Assembly (NCBI RefSeq): GCF_000235485.1
Contig: NZ_JH378888.1
Span: 433,491 to 497,490 of the forward strand
Direction of reading: 5' to 3'
Length of the DNA stretch: 64,000 nt
Source: Streptococcus sp. oral taxon 058 str. F0407
GTDB taxonomy: Bacteria > Bacillota > Bacilli > Lactobacillales > Streptococcaceae
In this document: positions 28,589 to 37,312 of the stretch, in pieces
Layout: each line of letters starts with the position of its first letter
How positions within the stretch are numbered: position 1 is the first letter of the stretch
The notes under the pieces: model-generated
Told to the model about the DNA's origin: nothing
The model's input: the letters and a program-made list of their open reading frames with translations, nothing else
Databases searched by the model: none
Program-made: the position numbers and the translations under genes

Positions 28589-29467
28589 TTAGCTAAAAAC
28601 CTTTCTTGGCTTGTAAAGATTATCTCTTTTTTCTAAAATAGCTAAAAGTTTTTCTCCTTCAAATCCTGCAAGTTGACCTTCAGACTGCTCTAGTTCGATA
28701 AAACGACCAAAGCGTACTTCTGTAGCCTGTTCTGGAGTTAGGAAAACTTTTACAAGATCCCCTGTTCCAATCTCTAACGGATAAAGAAAGTCCAATTGCC
28801 CAGCCTCCACTTTTTCAGCAATTTCTTCCAAGGTAAGAGCATCTTCTAGCTGTAAACCGGCTGCACTAGTACGTGTCAAATGGGACATATGAGCCGCATA
28901 ACCCAGCTTCTCTCCCAAGTCAACAGACAAGGTACGGATATAGGTTCCCTTACTACATTTTACACGAAAAGTAAAGCGTGCAAGATGCCCATCATAAGAA
29001 ATTGGACTTGTCCGTTCAAAGCTATAAACAGTTACCTGACGCTCTGGACGCTCCACTTCCTGACCAGCACGTGCATACTCATAGAGCTTGCGACCATTGA
29101 CCTTGACAGCCGAATACATAGGCGGAATCTGAGTAATAGGCCCAGTCAGACTAGCAATTGCTTCATCGACGAGCTTTTCATCCAAGGGCGATAATACAGG
29201 TGTCTCTGCGACTACTTCACCACTAGCATCCTCGGTCGTCGTTGAATAGCCAAGAGTGATTTCTCCCTCGTAGACCTTGCCCTCATCCTGCATAAATTCG
29301 ACCATGCGTGTCGCCTTGCCAACCGCAATGGGCAAAACGCCCACTACATCCGGATCCAAGGTTCCACCATGACCAATCTTCTTGATTCCCAAAATCTTAC
29401 GCAGTTTAAAAACCGCATCATGCGAGGTCATTCCCGCTTCTTTTTTTAAGTTGATAATACCGTTCAT
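28589..29467 (-). CDS. truB: tRNA pseudouridine-55 synthase
   Basis: Makes pseudouridine in the T-loop of tRNAs. The 292-residue protein begins [18 protein letters not shown]. The catalytic aspartate is Asp38 in [14 protein letters not shown]; Tyr of [19 protein letters not shown] and the [10 protein letters not shown] motif are present. A PUA-like C-terminal extension ends the protein. The ribosome site is weak (AGAAAG). Confidence 0.96.
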   Translation of the reverse strand: MNGIINLKKEAGMTSHDAVFKLRKILGIKKIGHGGTLDPDVVGVLPIAVGKATRMVEFMQDEGKVYEGEITLGYSTTTEDASGEVVAETPVLSPLDEKLVDEAIASLTGPITQIPPMYSAVKVNGRKLYEYARAGQEVERPERQVTVYSFERTSPISYDGHLARFTFRVKCSKGTYIRTLSVDLGEKLGYAAHMSHLTRTSAAGLQLEDALTLEEIAEKVEAGQLDFLYPLEIGTGDLVKVFLTPEQATEVRFGRFIELEQSEGQLAGFEGEKLLAILEKRDNLYKPRKVFS

Positions 29468-29541
29468 GTGTTACTTTCTAATTCCCTTTTCACTTTACAT
29501 CAACATATTCTATCTTAGACAGATTTTAAAACTATATCAGC

Positions 29542-30339
29542 TCATTTTTCTAAATACTTCCTAGCTTCCTGAACATAAAAGAGTTCTGGATTTTCATCGA
29601 CAATGCTTTCAAACAAACTACGGGCACGTTCTTCATCTCCTTTTAGCTGGGCATTGAGAGCGCCGTAATAAGAAAACATGATTCGAGCTAGATTACTTTC
29701 TGGTTCAGTGGTGTCGAAGTAGTCATTCGCTTCTTTATTGAACACAATATCTTTTATGGCTTGGGATTGAGCAACGAGTTTAGCCTTACAATCTTTCGAA
29801 TCTGGTGCCTTGGACAATTGTTCCTCAAAGAAAGTGATAGCTAATTCATCTTGAAGATGAATAGAAACTTTTAATAGTTCAAAGCTTGATATTAAAAATG
29901 TATAGTCTCTTAATCTGCCCCAAATTTTTTTCAAATTATATTTGGACATATTTTCCTTGGCAGATTGAAAGTCTCCTTTTAGATAAGCCACTTGACCTTG
30001 GATAAATTGATAATACTCACGATATGTCGCCCTAAAGGGCTTAATAGATTTTTCTGATTGAACTCTGAACATGTCCACATAGAGCTTAAGATTAATAGCA
30101 TCGTTTAACACTAGATAAATAACTTTGTTTAGGACAAAACGTAGGTATAAAACAAGACTAGCAATTAGTACTACTACTAATAATATTACTCCCCACTTTT
30201 TGGTATCACTTTGGAAAATTAAAAATACAGCCAACACATCCAAAACAAGTCCAATAATTGAGCTAATTTGACTAATAGTCTCAATTTGTAGAAGAATATT
30301 CTCTGTCGCCCTACTTACTATTTTTTTTACTAATTTCAT
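29542..30339 (-). CDS. Membrane-anchored protein with a TPR-like C-terminal part, unknown function
   Basis: I do not recognise a family. The 265-residue protein has two hydrophobic helices (about 23-42 and 48-67), then a soluble helical region. The last third, [21 protein letters not shown] followed by the closing [11 protein letters not shown], resembles a tetratricopeptide-like hairpin. Its start lies 3 bases after the stop of the 90-residue gene, with a GGGAG ribosome site inside that gene, so the two are translationally coupled. A similar C-terminal end is found upstream at 30649-30690 as a remnant. Confidence 0.7.
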   Translation of the reverse strand: MKLVKKIVSRATENILLQIETISQISSIIGLVLDVLAVFLIFQSDTKKWGVILLVVVLIASLVLYLRFVLNKVIYLVLNDAINLKLYVDMFRVQSEKSIKPFRATYREYYQFIQGQVAYLKGDFQSAKENMSKYNLKKIWGRLRDYTFLISSFELLKVSIHLQDELAITFFEEQLSKAPDSKDCKAKLVAQSQAIKDIVFNKEANDYFDTTEPESNLARIMFSYYGALNAQLKGDEERARSLFESIVDENPELFYVQEARKYLEK

Positions 30340-30342
30340 ATG

Positions 30343-30615
30343 TTACTCCCCTTTATTATTAAAAATAGATATTCCAATAAGGATGCTAGTTAATCCTCCT
30401 AGTAATTTTGCAGTTAGCACAGCTCCTGCAGCAGTGATAGCTGAAGGAGCAACTGCTACAGCAACAATAACAGCTCCTATTGCGAAAATAGACTCTCCGG
30501 GGTGTTCTGCGACATAGTCAAATGTCCTTTGGAGATGATCCACCTTCCTCACTCCTGTTTCAGTGGTCGTTTTAACTGTTGCGTAGTCTTGTTTGACCTG
30601 GTTATGTTCCTTCAC
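30343..30615 (-). CDS. Small protein with a hydrophobic C-terminal half, unknown function
   Basis: The 90-residue protein has a polar, charged N-terminal half (MKEHNQVKQDYATVKTTTE) and two Ala/Val/Ile-rich segments (about 42-60 and 64-82), probably a membrane hairpin. The start codon is GTG and no ribosome site is visible, so the N-terminus is uncertain: the frame is open seven codons further upstream. It directly precedes the 265-residue membrane gene and probably works with it. No family recognised. Confidence 0.55.
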   Translation of the reverse strand: MKEHNQVKQDYATVKTTTETGVRKVDHLQRTFDYVAEHPGESIFAIGAVIVAVAVAPSAITAAGAVLTAKLLGGLTSILIGISIFNNKGE

Positions 30616-30648
30616 ATAGGTGACGTACGGTAAGAACTTATATCAGTT

Positions 30649-30690
30649 TTATCTTTCTAAATAGCTCTTCGTTTCCTGTACATAAAGTTG
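30649..30690 (-). pseudogene. C-terminal remnant of a second copy of the 265-residue membrane gene
   Basis: Thirteen codons read QLYVQETKSYLER-stop, close to the ending [13 protein letters not shown] of the gene at 29542-30339. A stop lies a few codons further upstream. The fragment sits just before the 90-residue gene, where a first copy of the two-gene module would end. I infer that most of that copy was deleted. Confidence 0.55.
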
Positions 30691-30742
30691 TAAATATTTA
30701 ATGTAGACATACGACTATTTTAAAGTTATTTCATATTTAAGG

Positions 30743-32017
30743 CTACTCCCCCTTCAGCGCTTCAAACTTAGCCTTCATAGTTGGATTTTTTCGAGTTAGT
30801 TTTTTAACCGAAACATCTTCCAATTTGTTGTTAGCGAGGCGGAGTTGGTTTTCAGATGTGGTTAGGAACTTTTTGACCTCTTCCATCCGTTTGATGGCCT
30901 TATCGATTTCATCGATTGCTTTACCAAAGTTGGTTGAAGCAGAGTTGTAGTTTTTGGCAAAAGCTACTTTGAAGGCATCCAAGTCTTCTTCAAAATGCGT
31001 AATATCGATATTCTGCTCCCGAACCAAGGCTAACTCTTGCTTGTATTTGAGGGAATTAAGCGCAGCATTTCGCAAGAGACCAATTAACTGGATAAAGAAC
31101 TGGGGTCGAACCACATACATCTTTTCATACTCGTGACTGACGTCAACAATCCCAGTGTTAAAGTAGTCATTATCGGCCTCAAGCATGGTCACCAAAACGG
31201 CATATTCACAGTTTTTCTCCCGGCGGTCCTTGTCCAATTCCTTGTAAAAATCTGCATTCTTATGCTTCTTCTCTGTTCCGTCTGCTTCATTTTTCATTTC
31301 AAACATGATAGAAATGAATTCTAACCCATTTTCATCACATTCACGGAAGATAAAGTCGCCTTTAGAACCGCGCGCAGAAACCTTGTTATCCTTCTCAAAG
31401 TAGGCATTTGGAAAGGCAAAACTGCGTACCTTGTTAAACTCACTCTCTGCATACTGTTCCAGACTTTCTCCGATGGCTTTTGTAGATTGTTGAGCCTTGA
31501 AATTCTTGTAAAATTCAACCTGCTCACTGGCCGCCTTGAGCTGGGCTTCGTAATTCTGCTTAACAGAAGCCAAAGACAACTCATTTTCCTTTTCTTGCAA
31601 AAGGAGCTGATTTTTAACCTGGTCCCGTTCTTTTTCAAGGTCAGAAAGGGTCTTTTGCAGTTGATTTTCATGCTCTAAACGCAAGGTAGCCAATTGGTTT
31701 TCCAAGGTCTGCACTTCCTTATCCTTAGCCAATAAAGCCTCATGACTTGTCTGTTCAACCTCTTTTTTAGCCAGCTCTTTTTCTGTATCAAAGTTTTGGA
31801 TTTGACTCTGTAATTGCGCGATTTCTTGGTCTTTTTGAGCCAGTTTAGACTGTTGCTCATTCATAGCCTTCTGCTCAGCCAAGGCAATCTCCTGCTTCAT
31901 GCGACCGTGCAGTTCCTTATCAAACTCTGCCGTTCTTACTTGGGATATGAGTTCGGCATACTGGCTTTCATTTACTGTAAAGACTTCCCCACAGTTGGGG
32001 CACTTGATTTCGTTCAT
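30743..32017 (-). CDS. DUF2130-family protein with coiled coil
   Basis: The 424-residue protein begins with a zinc-ribbon-like CPNCGEVFTVNESQY (residues 6-20), followed by a Gln/Glu/Lys-rich coiled coil (about 25-175) and the DUF2130 core (about 185-395). The core contains GSKGDFIFRECDENGLEFISIMFEMKNE, in which Asp-18-spaced Glu-Met-Lys looks like a PD-(D/E)xK nuclease site. Function is unknown; a nuclease role is inferred from that motif. An extended -10 TGATATAAT lies 30 bases before the start. Confidence 0.8.
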   Translation of the reverse strand: MNEIKCPNCGEVFTVNESQYAELISQVRTAEFDKELHGRMKQEIALAEQKAMNEQQSKLAQKDQEIAQLQSQIQNFDTEKELAKKEVEQTSHEALLAKDKEVQTLENQLATLRLEHENQLQKTLSDLEKERDQVKNQLLLQEKENELSLASVKQNYEAQLKAASEQVEFYKNFKAQQSTKAIGESLEQYAESEFNKVRSFAFPNAYFEKDNKVSARGSKGDFIFRECDENGLEFISIMFEMKNEADGTEKKHKNADFYKELDKDRREKNCEYAVLVTMLEADNDYFNTGIVDVSHEYEKMYVVRPQFFIQLIGLLRNAALNSLKYKQELALVREQNIDITHFEEDLDAFKVAFAKNYNSASTNFGKAIDEIDKAIKRMEEVKKFLTTSENQLRLANNKLEDVSVKKLTRKNPTMKAKFEALKGE

Positions 32018-32073
32018 ATCTTTCCTCTTTCTAGACTTCTGTAACCATTATATCATGCCTTAGGGAAAATCAA

Positions 32074-32099
32074 AAACAGTGAGTCGAAACCCACTGTTT
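32074..32099 (-). terminator. metY-like gene terminator
   Basis: Hairpin AAACAGTG/CACTGTTT just after the stop; five Ts follow on the minus strand. Confidence 0.7.
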
Positions 32100-32111
32100 A
32101 TCTGTCTTACC

Positions 32112-33392
32112 TTAAACTTTTTCCAAGGCCAAACGCAAATCTTCAATCAGATCATCTACATTTTCAAGACCGATAGACAAGCGGATTTGGTTTGGTGTGA
32201 TACCTGCCGCTTCTAGATCTTTTTCTGACAACTGACCGTGAGTGGTTGTCGCTGGATGGACAACAAGCGATTTGGCATCTGCTACGTTTGCAAGGTCAGA
32301 GAAGATTTCCAAATTATCAATGAGCTTGCGAGCTTCTGCCTCTCCACCTTTAACATGGAAGGTAAAGATTGAACCCACGCCTTTTGGCAAATATTTCTCA
32401 GCCAAGGCATGATATGGACTGTCAGCAAGCTTTGGATAGTTAACTTTTTCAACCTTAGGATGGTTGACAAGGAAATCAACAATTTTCTCTGCATTTTGCA
32501 CATGGCGTTCCACACGAAGTGAAAGAGTTTCAAGTCCTTGGAGCAAGAGAAAGGCATTAAATGGCGACAAGGCTGCGCCTGTATCACGAAGCAATTGAAC
32601 ACGAACAGCAATAATAAAGGCCGCTGCACCAACATCCCGAGTATAGCTCAAGTTATGGTAGCTCGGATCTTCCTCAACAAATTGAGGGAACTTCCCTGAA
32701 GCCTCCCAGTCAAAACGACCACTATCGACAATCACTCCACCAATAGTCGTACCATGCCCACCGATAAACTTAGTTGCTGAATGAATGGCAATATCTACAC
32801 CGTGAGAGAAGACGTTAATCAAATATGGTGTGGCAAAAGTATTGTCCGAAACGAGAGGAATCTTGTGTTTATGCGCAATCTCAGCCAATTTTTTCAAGTC
32901 AGGAATGTTAATCAAGGGATTCCCCAAGGTTTCAATCAAGACAAGTTTGGTATTGTCACTGATAGCTGCTTCCACTTCTTCCAAATTATCCACATCGACA
33001 AAGGTAGTTGTGATTCCATAACGAGGAAGGGTTTCTTTCAAGAGGTTGAAAGTCCCACCGTAAATAGTTGACGCAGCCACCACATGGTCACCTGCGTGAG
33101 CAAGCGCCAAAATAGTGTAGGTTACAGCAGCCATACCTGATGCTGTCGCTAGTGCTCCAACACCACCTTCAAGAGCAGCGATTCTTTCCTCAAAGGCTGC
33201 TGTTGTAGGATTGGTGATACGAGTATAGATATTGCCTGGTTTTCTCAAGGCAAACAAATCAGCACCTTCCTGCGTGTCATCAAAAACGAAAGATGTTGTT
33301 TGATAAATAGGTACTGCACGAGATTTGGTCGCTGGATCAACTACTTGCCCAGCATGTAATTGTAGAGTTTCAAATTTAAAATCACGAGTCAT
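32112..33392 (-). CDS. metY: O-acetylhomoserine (thiol)-lyase
   Basis: PLP enzyme that makes homocysteine from O-acetylhomoserine and sulfide. With the ATG at 33392 (GGAGG upstream) it has 426 residues; an in-frame extension to 33521 crosses the promoter. Family features: LHAGQVVDPATKSRAVPIYQTTSFVFDD at the start, SGMAAVTYTILAL, and the PLP lysine in HSATKFIGGHGTTIGGVIVDSG. It stands alone between the DUF2130 gene and the channel gene. Confidence 0.92.
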   Translation of the reverse strand: MTRDFKFETLQLHAGQVVDPATKSRAVPIYQTTSFVFDDTQEGADLFALRKPGNIYTRITNPTTAAFEERIAALEGGVGALATASGMAAVTYTILALAHAGDHVVAASTIYGGTFNLLKETLPRYGITTTFVDVDNLEEVEAAISDNTKLVLIETLGNPLINIPDLKKLAEIAHKHKIPLVSDNTFATPYLINVFSHGVDIAIHSATKFIGGHGTTIGGVIVDSGRFDWEASGKFPQFVEEDPSYHNLSYTRDVGAAAFIIAVRVQLLRDTGAALSPFNAFLLLQGLETLSLRVERHVQNAEKIVDFLVNHPKVEKVNYPKLADSPYHALAEKYLPKGVGSIFTFHVKGGEAEARKLIDNLEIFSDLANVADAKSLVVHPATTTHGQLSEKDLEAAGITPNQIRLSIGLENVDDLIEDLRLALEKV

Positions 33393-33423
33393 AAGACGAC
33401 CTCCAAATAGCTTCATTACGGAT

Positions 33424-33453
33424 ATTGTATCATCTTGGGCTAGCCTTTTCCAA
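33424..33453 (-). promoter_or_regulatory. metY-like gene promoter
   Basis: Minus strand: -35 TTGGAA (33448-33453), 18-base spacer, extended -10 TGATACAAT (hexamer 33424-33429). Confidence 0.6.
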
Positions 33454-33511
33454 TATCGTTTTTCTATATTTTGATATAAGGAACAACTATGACTAGTCTT
33501 ACATCTCAAAC

Positions 33512-33536
33512 AAAAAAGCACGATTAACTCGTGCTC
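33512..33536 (-). terminator. Terminator of the formate/nitrite-type channel gene
   Basis: Minus strand GAGCACGA-GTTAA-TCGTGC followed by six Ts. Confidence 0.8.
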
Positions 33537-33542
33537 ATTTCT

Positions 33543-34340
33543 TTAATCTACATAAGTATCTTCGTTTTTATTGAGAAAGGCATATGGTAATCCCATCAAG
33601 AGACCTCCTCCGATAAAGTTCCCGACAAAGGTTACACCCCAGTGACGAAGGATATTAGGAATGTCAAAGTTTGCGATGGAATCAGCTGCAACACTGAACT
33701 TAACAATCGCAAAAGAAGCAAAGTTCGCAGCAATGTGTTCGTTTGTTAAGAATACAAACATGTAAATTGCAGACAAAACAAGCCAAAGTTTTGCCCTACC
33801 GTCTTTCACCAAAACGAATGAAAGAATAGCAATGTTTACGAAGATATTGGCTAAAATACCTTCAAGCAAGACTAGCTCATTGGAACGGCCTAACTTCATC
33901 TCTACAACCCCTGAGATGAAACTATCATGGGTCAGATTTGCATAGGCTGCTGAGTGGGCAAAGCCCCAACCTGCTATCAAAGCTCCGATGAGGTTGAACA
34001 AGGTACAGTATAGTAAAATCTCAGCTGTTTTTCTCCAAGAAATTTTCTTCAAAAAACTGCCAGCTGTCAAGAACATCATGTTTGAAGTTACCAACTCAGC
34101 ATTTAAGAAAACAATGTAGGCCAATCCCCAGGCAAAAACGAATGGAAAGAGAAAACGTCCACTACCTGGCGCTATTTTATTAATCAAGTCAGCCCCAACT
34201 GCACCTGCAGCTGTACTGAAAGTTAAGAATGCACCTGCAAACATGGAACGAATCGCATATTTGAATTTGCTTTGATTATAAAGACTTTCTTTCTTCTTGC
34301 AAGCAAATTCAATTTTTGAGATAAATTCTGATGAGACCAT
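33543..34340 (-). CDS. Formate/nitrite transporter (FNT) family channel
   Basis: The 265-residue protein has six membrane helices with the FNT pattern: AIRSMFAGAFLTFSTAAGAVGADL (about 27-50), NAELVTSNMMFLTAG (about 79-93), the GWGFAHSAAY loop, EGILANIFVNIAI, and the repeat-2 NIGG-like FVGNFIGGGLLMGLPYA. Substrate (formate, lactate, nitrite or hydrosulfide) cannot be read. The TAGGAG ribosome site supports the start. Nearby metY-like makes hydrosulfide export conceivable, but that is speculation. Confidence 0.88.
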   Translation of the reverse strand: MVSSEFISKIEFACKKKESLYNQSKFKYAIRSMFAGAFLTFSTAAGAVGADLINKIAPGSGRFLFPFVFAWGLAYIVFLNAELVTSNMMFLTAGSFLKKISWRKTAEILLYCTLFNLIGALIAGWGFAHSAAYANLTHDSFISGVVEMKLGRSNELVLLEGILANIFVNIAILSFVLVKDGRAKLWLVLSAIYMFVFLTNEHIAANFASFAIVKFSVAADSIANFDIPNILRHWGVTFVGNFIGGGLLMGLPYAFLNKNEDTYVD

Positions 34341-34463
34341 AGAAAACTCCTAAAACTTTTATTTGTGAATATTATAACATAAAACACGCATTTTGAAAAG
34401 CCTTTCTTGTATCCGTTTTCTACAAAGAAAATCAAGGTATTGGGAATTCCATAAATCTCTCCT

Positions 34464-34812
34464 TTATCCATTAACAGAAAAACACTTCAACTTTTCAAAT
34501 TGATCATCTAAAAATTCAAACTCAAATAGATGCCAGTCATCGAAGGTTTGCTCACAATAACTAACTGTTCCTTGATTGTAGTCAATGATAGGTTTCCCCA
34601 GCTTGTTCTTCACATCTTCCTCACTGACATCTCCATACATTTCCTTAAGATCAGCAAGCATGAAGTTGATGATTCTATTGATATTTTTCCGATAATTTTT
34701 TGCTAACAACTGAACTTTATCCATAAATCCACAATCAGGCTCCTCGTCCCAAACAAAGATCACTCCTTCATACTCATAAGTATATTTGCTGCAAACTCTC
34801 ATCAAAATTCAT
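34464..34812 (-). pseudogene. Immunity-like gene with an N-terminal frameshift
   Basis: A start with a good ribosome site (GGAG, 9 bases before ATG at 34812) opens MNFDESLQQIYL and then stops. One base shifted, the frame continues YEYEGVIFVWDEEPDCGFM... for about 105 residues to the stop at 34464. Removing one T near 34777 would join the two parts. The start codons inside the longer frame (TTG/ATG at 34805/34802) have no ribosome site. The acidic product resembles small cytosolic immunity or DUF proteins; no family named. It could still be expressed from a weak internal start. Confidence 0.6.
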
Positions 34813-34841
34813 TTTTCACTCTCCAAATATGCTTGCAACGA

Positions 34842-35183
34842 TTAAAACATATCATCATAATGTTCACTTGCTTGTTGCACAAACTCGAAAATATTCAAAG
34901 ATATGGGTTTCATTTCCAGTGAGCCTAATGCCCCCAAATCATTCATATAAATGGTATCGTCAGAATCTTTCTTTATAAAAAAAGCGATATCCCCATCTTG
35001 CCCAATCAGGAAAAAATCTGGTTCCCACTCTTCTATTTGGTAGGTGGAGTTTCTTTCTAACAAATCTAACCTCGAATATAAGGTAATACCTGTATTCTCT
35101 ATTACAAAGTCTCCTGCTTTGTCGATTTTGCTCAAGAATTCTGCGTATAGGTTGGGAAGTACCAAGTCAATCTGATGATTCAT
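34842..35183 (-). CDS. SMI1/KNR4 (SUKH)-family immunity-like protein
   Basis: The 113-residue acidic protein has the SUKH pattern WEPDFFLIGQDGDIAFFIKKDSDDTIYMNDLGALGSLEM. SUKH proteins often neutralise nuclease toxins of contact-dependent or type VII systems. No toxin, WXG100 or ESX gene is in the window. A good AGGAG ribosome site supports the start. Confidence 0.7.
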   Translation of the reverse strand: MNHQIDLVLPNLYAEFLSKIDKAGDFVIENTGITLYSRLDLLERNSTYQIEEWEPDFFLIGQDGDIAFFIKKDSDDTIYMNDLGALGSLEMKPISLNIFEFVQQASEHYDDMF

Positions 35184-35232
35184 TGTCAGCTCCTATTCTA
35201 TTTTTCCTGCTGTAAAAGTCCTATACCTCATC

Positions 35233-35416
35233 TTAACCTAGTTCTCTAAAATGTGGAATATGGTATCCAAAATAACACTTCCCCGATTTTCCTATGAAGA
35301 TTCCATGTCCAGCCATATTGGCAATTTCTCCCAGGAATATCATACGATAAATCTTTCAACCTACTGACCAACTTCCTCTCACATTGAAAAGATACCATTA
35401 AAGCTGAATGATCATC
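35233..35416 (-). pseudogene. Frameshifted, truncated immunity-like gene remnant
   Basis: Two frames joined by a one-base shift near 35325 give a continuous sense: DHSALMVSFQCERKLVSRL then KDLSYDIPG, then EIANMAGHGIFIGKSGK and CYFGYHIPHFRELG-stop. No start codon or ribosome site precedes the first part; it begins right after the stop of the 209-residue gene. I read it as the last 55 or so codons of a decayed gene. Which family it belonged to is unknown, but the composition fits its immunity-like neighbours. Confidence 0.5.
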
Positions 35417-35424
35417 TTACATTA

Positions 35425-36054
35425 TCAAATTTTATAGTTTTCGATTTCTTCTCTACTCATACCTACAAGTTCTGTCGTCCACAAGCCTACAATGTCCGAC
35501 AAAACTGGATCGCAGGTATACTCTTCTTCCCCATCGATATACTTACAGGAAAAGACAGGCTCCCTTGTCGCTGCTCGGTAAAATGTCATGGCTACTTTTT
35601 CTAGTTTTTGGGGATTGAAATCAAGTGATAGTTTTTGAGCCATATTTCCTCGTACCAGATCCCAATTTTCCTGCTTAGTCTGATAGCTTTCTCGTATTTT
35701 AGCCACATAACCTTTACAAAATGCTTTCAATAAATCTGTGTTCTGATAAAGATACCGACAACTAAAACCCGAAATACAACCTGCGTGAAGTAGAAATGTC
35801 AGTAAGTCATCCAGACTTTCTGCTACTCTTCCCACTTGGCCCTCACTTCCGATAAAGCCTATGCTATTATCTTCGAGAAAAACATATTCGCCCCCACTAC
35901 CGTCTTGAGCAAATGCCCTACAGGCAAGAGAGTATTCCTCATTGTTCCCTGAAAACTGGACTTCACTTACATTGTCATAAAAATAAATATCACACTCGGT
36001 CATCAGTAAGACCCTTAACTGTTCATTTTGTCTGACTTCTTGTAGTTTATCCAT
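35425..36054 (-). CDS. Hypothetical cytosolic protein, SUKH-like
   Basis: 209 residues from the ATG at 36054 (AAAGGA 6 bases upstream); an ATG two codons earlier touches the ribosome site. The middle part, CRAFAQDGSGGEYVFLEDNSIGFIG and the following GRVAESLDDLLTFLL, looks like the SMI1/KNR4 core. The C-terminal half is unlike known families. It lies between two immunity-like units. Confidence 0.6.
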   Translation of the reverse strand: MDKLQEVRQNEQLRVLLMTECDIYFYDNVSEVQFSGNNEEYSLACRAFAQDGSGGEYVFLEDNSIGFIGSEGQVGRVAESLDDLLTFLLHAGCISGFSCRYLYQNTDLLKAFCKGYVAKIRESYQTKQENWDLVRGNMAQKLSLDFNPQKLEKVAMTFYRAATREPVFSCKYIDGEEEYTCDPVLSDIVGLWTTELVGMSREEIENYKI

Positions 36055-36080
36055 GGTCATTCCTTTCTTAAGCTAAACAC

Positions 36081-36497
36081 TTATCTATCACTTACAATTC
36101 TAATATGGTAGTTTTTAGTTTCATTCTTTAGATTCTTGACAAGCATATCATTCTGTTTTGATTTGCCAAAGAAAAATGATAGAGTCTTTCTGTCTTTCTG
36201 TTCAATACACAAAAGATATTTTACCCCATTCAATTTAACACTGCGAATATATTTGACTTCAATCCTTTTGATGTTATTCAGTGGAATGATTCGCTTCACA
36301 AATGCGAAAGCATTGTGAATATAAAGTCTCCCATTGGCAATGTGAAACGGGGCAAAAAAATTACCACCACTACGACGGACAATTATAAAACGTCGCCAAA
36401 AGATTAGTAAAAGAATAGAGGTTAATAAGTAAAAGGCAAAACTAAAGACAGGACCTTCCCACATCGTTTTCATTCCAATCCAAAAATATTCGAACAT
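36081..36497 (-). CDS. Small membrane protein with PH-like C-terminal domain, unknown function
   Basis: The 138-residue protein has a membrane helix at about 17-36 (FSFAFYLLTSILLLIFW), then a basic linker. A beta-rich region follows, with NGRLYIHNAFAFVKRIIPLNNIKRIEVKY and VKYLLCIEQKDRKTLSFFFG, a layout seen in bacterial PH-like domains. It is the first gene of the SUKH-like cluster on this strand, 16 bases ahead of the SUKH-like gene's frame; AAAGGAG ribosome site. Confidence 0.6.
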   Translation of the reverse strand: MFEYFWIGMKTMWEGPVFSFAFYLLTSILLLIFWRRFIIVRRSGGNFFAPFHIANGRLYIHNAFAFVKRIIPLNNIKRIEVKYIRSVKLNGVKYLLCIEQKDRKTLSFFFGKSKQNDMLVKNLKNETKNYHIRIVSDR

Positions 36498-36532
36498 GTA
36501 TTATTCTCCTTTGGCAGACGGTTCTATTTGAC

Positions 36533-36567
36533 AAAAAACCAGCGAAAAATACAATTCACTGGTTTTT
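36533..36567 (-). terminator. srtA terminator
   Basis: Minus strand AAAACCAG pairs with CTGGTTTT around a 17-base loop, followed by T-rich sequence, 4 bases past the srtA stop. Confidence 0.65.
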
Positions 36568-36571
36568 GAGG

Positions 36572-37312
36572 TTAATAACGTTGTTTATATGGCTGATTAA
36601 AGGCGTTTAGGATATCATCAGATGTTTCAGAATATGCTTTAACTTCTTTAAAATCACCTTTAACAATAATCCGCTCTGTCGCATTATAGTCGACACAGGT
36701 TACCAATGTGATTTCTTTGATACCATCACGGTCTTCAATTTCGTCAACGCGATCAGGCGTTACGTGCTTCACCTCACGAATCTCATAGGTGTATACTTTA
36801 TCTTTATCAGTCAGATAAATTTTCATCCCCGCTTTGGCATTGACCAAAGGCGAAAAGAGCATTTGACTTGCATTTTCAGCAGTAAAGATATGGTGGCTGG
36901 CTAGTGAATAGTTGCCTTCCCCCATTTTCTGATTTGCTTTCATGGTCCCTGCCCCGTAGAACAAGTTTACATTATCCAAACCTTTAAAAATGGGCAGGTT
37001 AATCTCTACTTCAGGAATGGCAATCCCTCCTATGACTGGAAGTTGTTGAGCATCCCACTGGGCAGCTAACACCGCTTCTGATGAGATGGATTTGACAGAA
37101 TCAAAATCGAAATTTCCCTCTGTCTCTTTGTTCTCTTCAATCTTTTCCTTAGTCACCTGACTGACTTGGTATTTATTGGTATTCCAAACCATAAAGAGAT
37201 CTCGAATCTTTGAATTAAAAATCAAGGCTAGGGAAAGAAGAATCAAGAAACCGGCTAAAATATTGATTAGTATATTTTTACGATTATTCTTCTTCATTTT
37301 TCTGTGAGACAT
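36572..37312 (-). CDS. srtA: Sortase A
   Basis: Class A transpeptidase that anchors LPXTG proteins to peptidoglycan. The 246-residue protein has a basic N-terminus and a membrane anchor (about 13-32). The catalytic set is His140/141 in LASHHIF, Cys206 in TLVTC and Arg214 in TERIIVKG. The start shares one base with the gyrA stop (TAATG), as is usual in streptococci, so translation is coupled. No LPXTG substrate gene is in the window. Confidence 0.96.
   Translation of the reverse strand: MSHRKMKKNNRKNILINILAGFLILLSLALIFNSKIRDLFMVWNTNKYQVSQVTKEKIEENKETEGNFDFDSVKSISSEAVLAAQWDAQQLPVIGGIAIPEVEINLPIFKGLDNVNLFYGAGTMKANQKMGEGNYSLASHHIFTAENASQMLFSPLVNAKAGMKIYLTDKDKVYTYEIREVKHVTPDRVDEIEDRDGIKEITLVTCVDYNATERIIVKGDFKEVKAYSETSDDILNAFNQPYKQRY

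Noticed and set aside
33393..33521. N-terminal extension of the metY-like protein
   Set aside because: The extra 43 codons cross the promoter and the -10; the ATG at 33392 has a GGAGG site.
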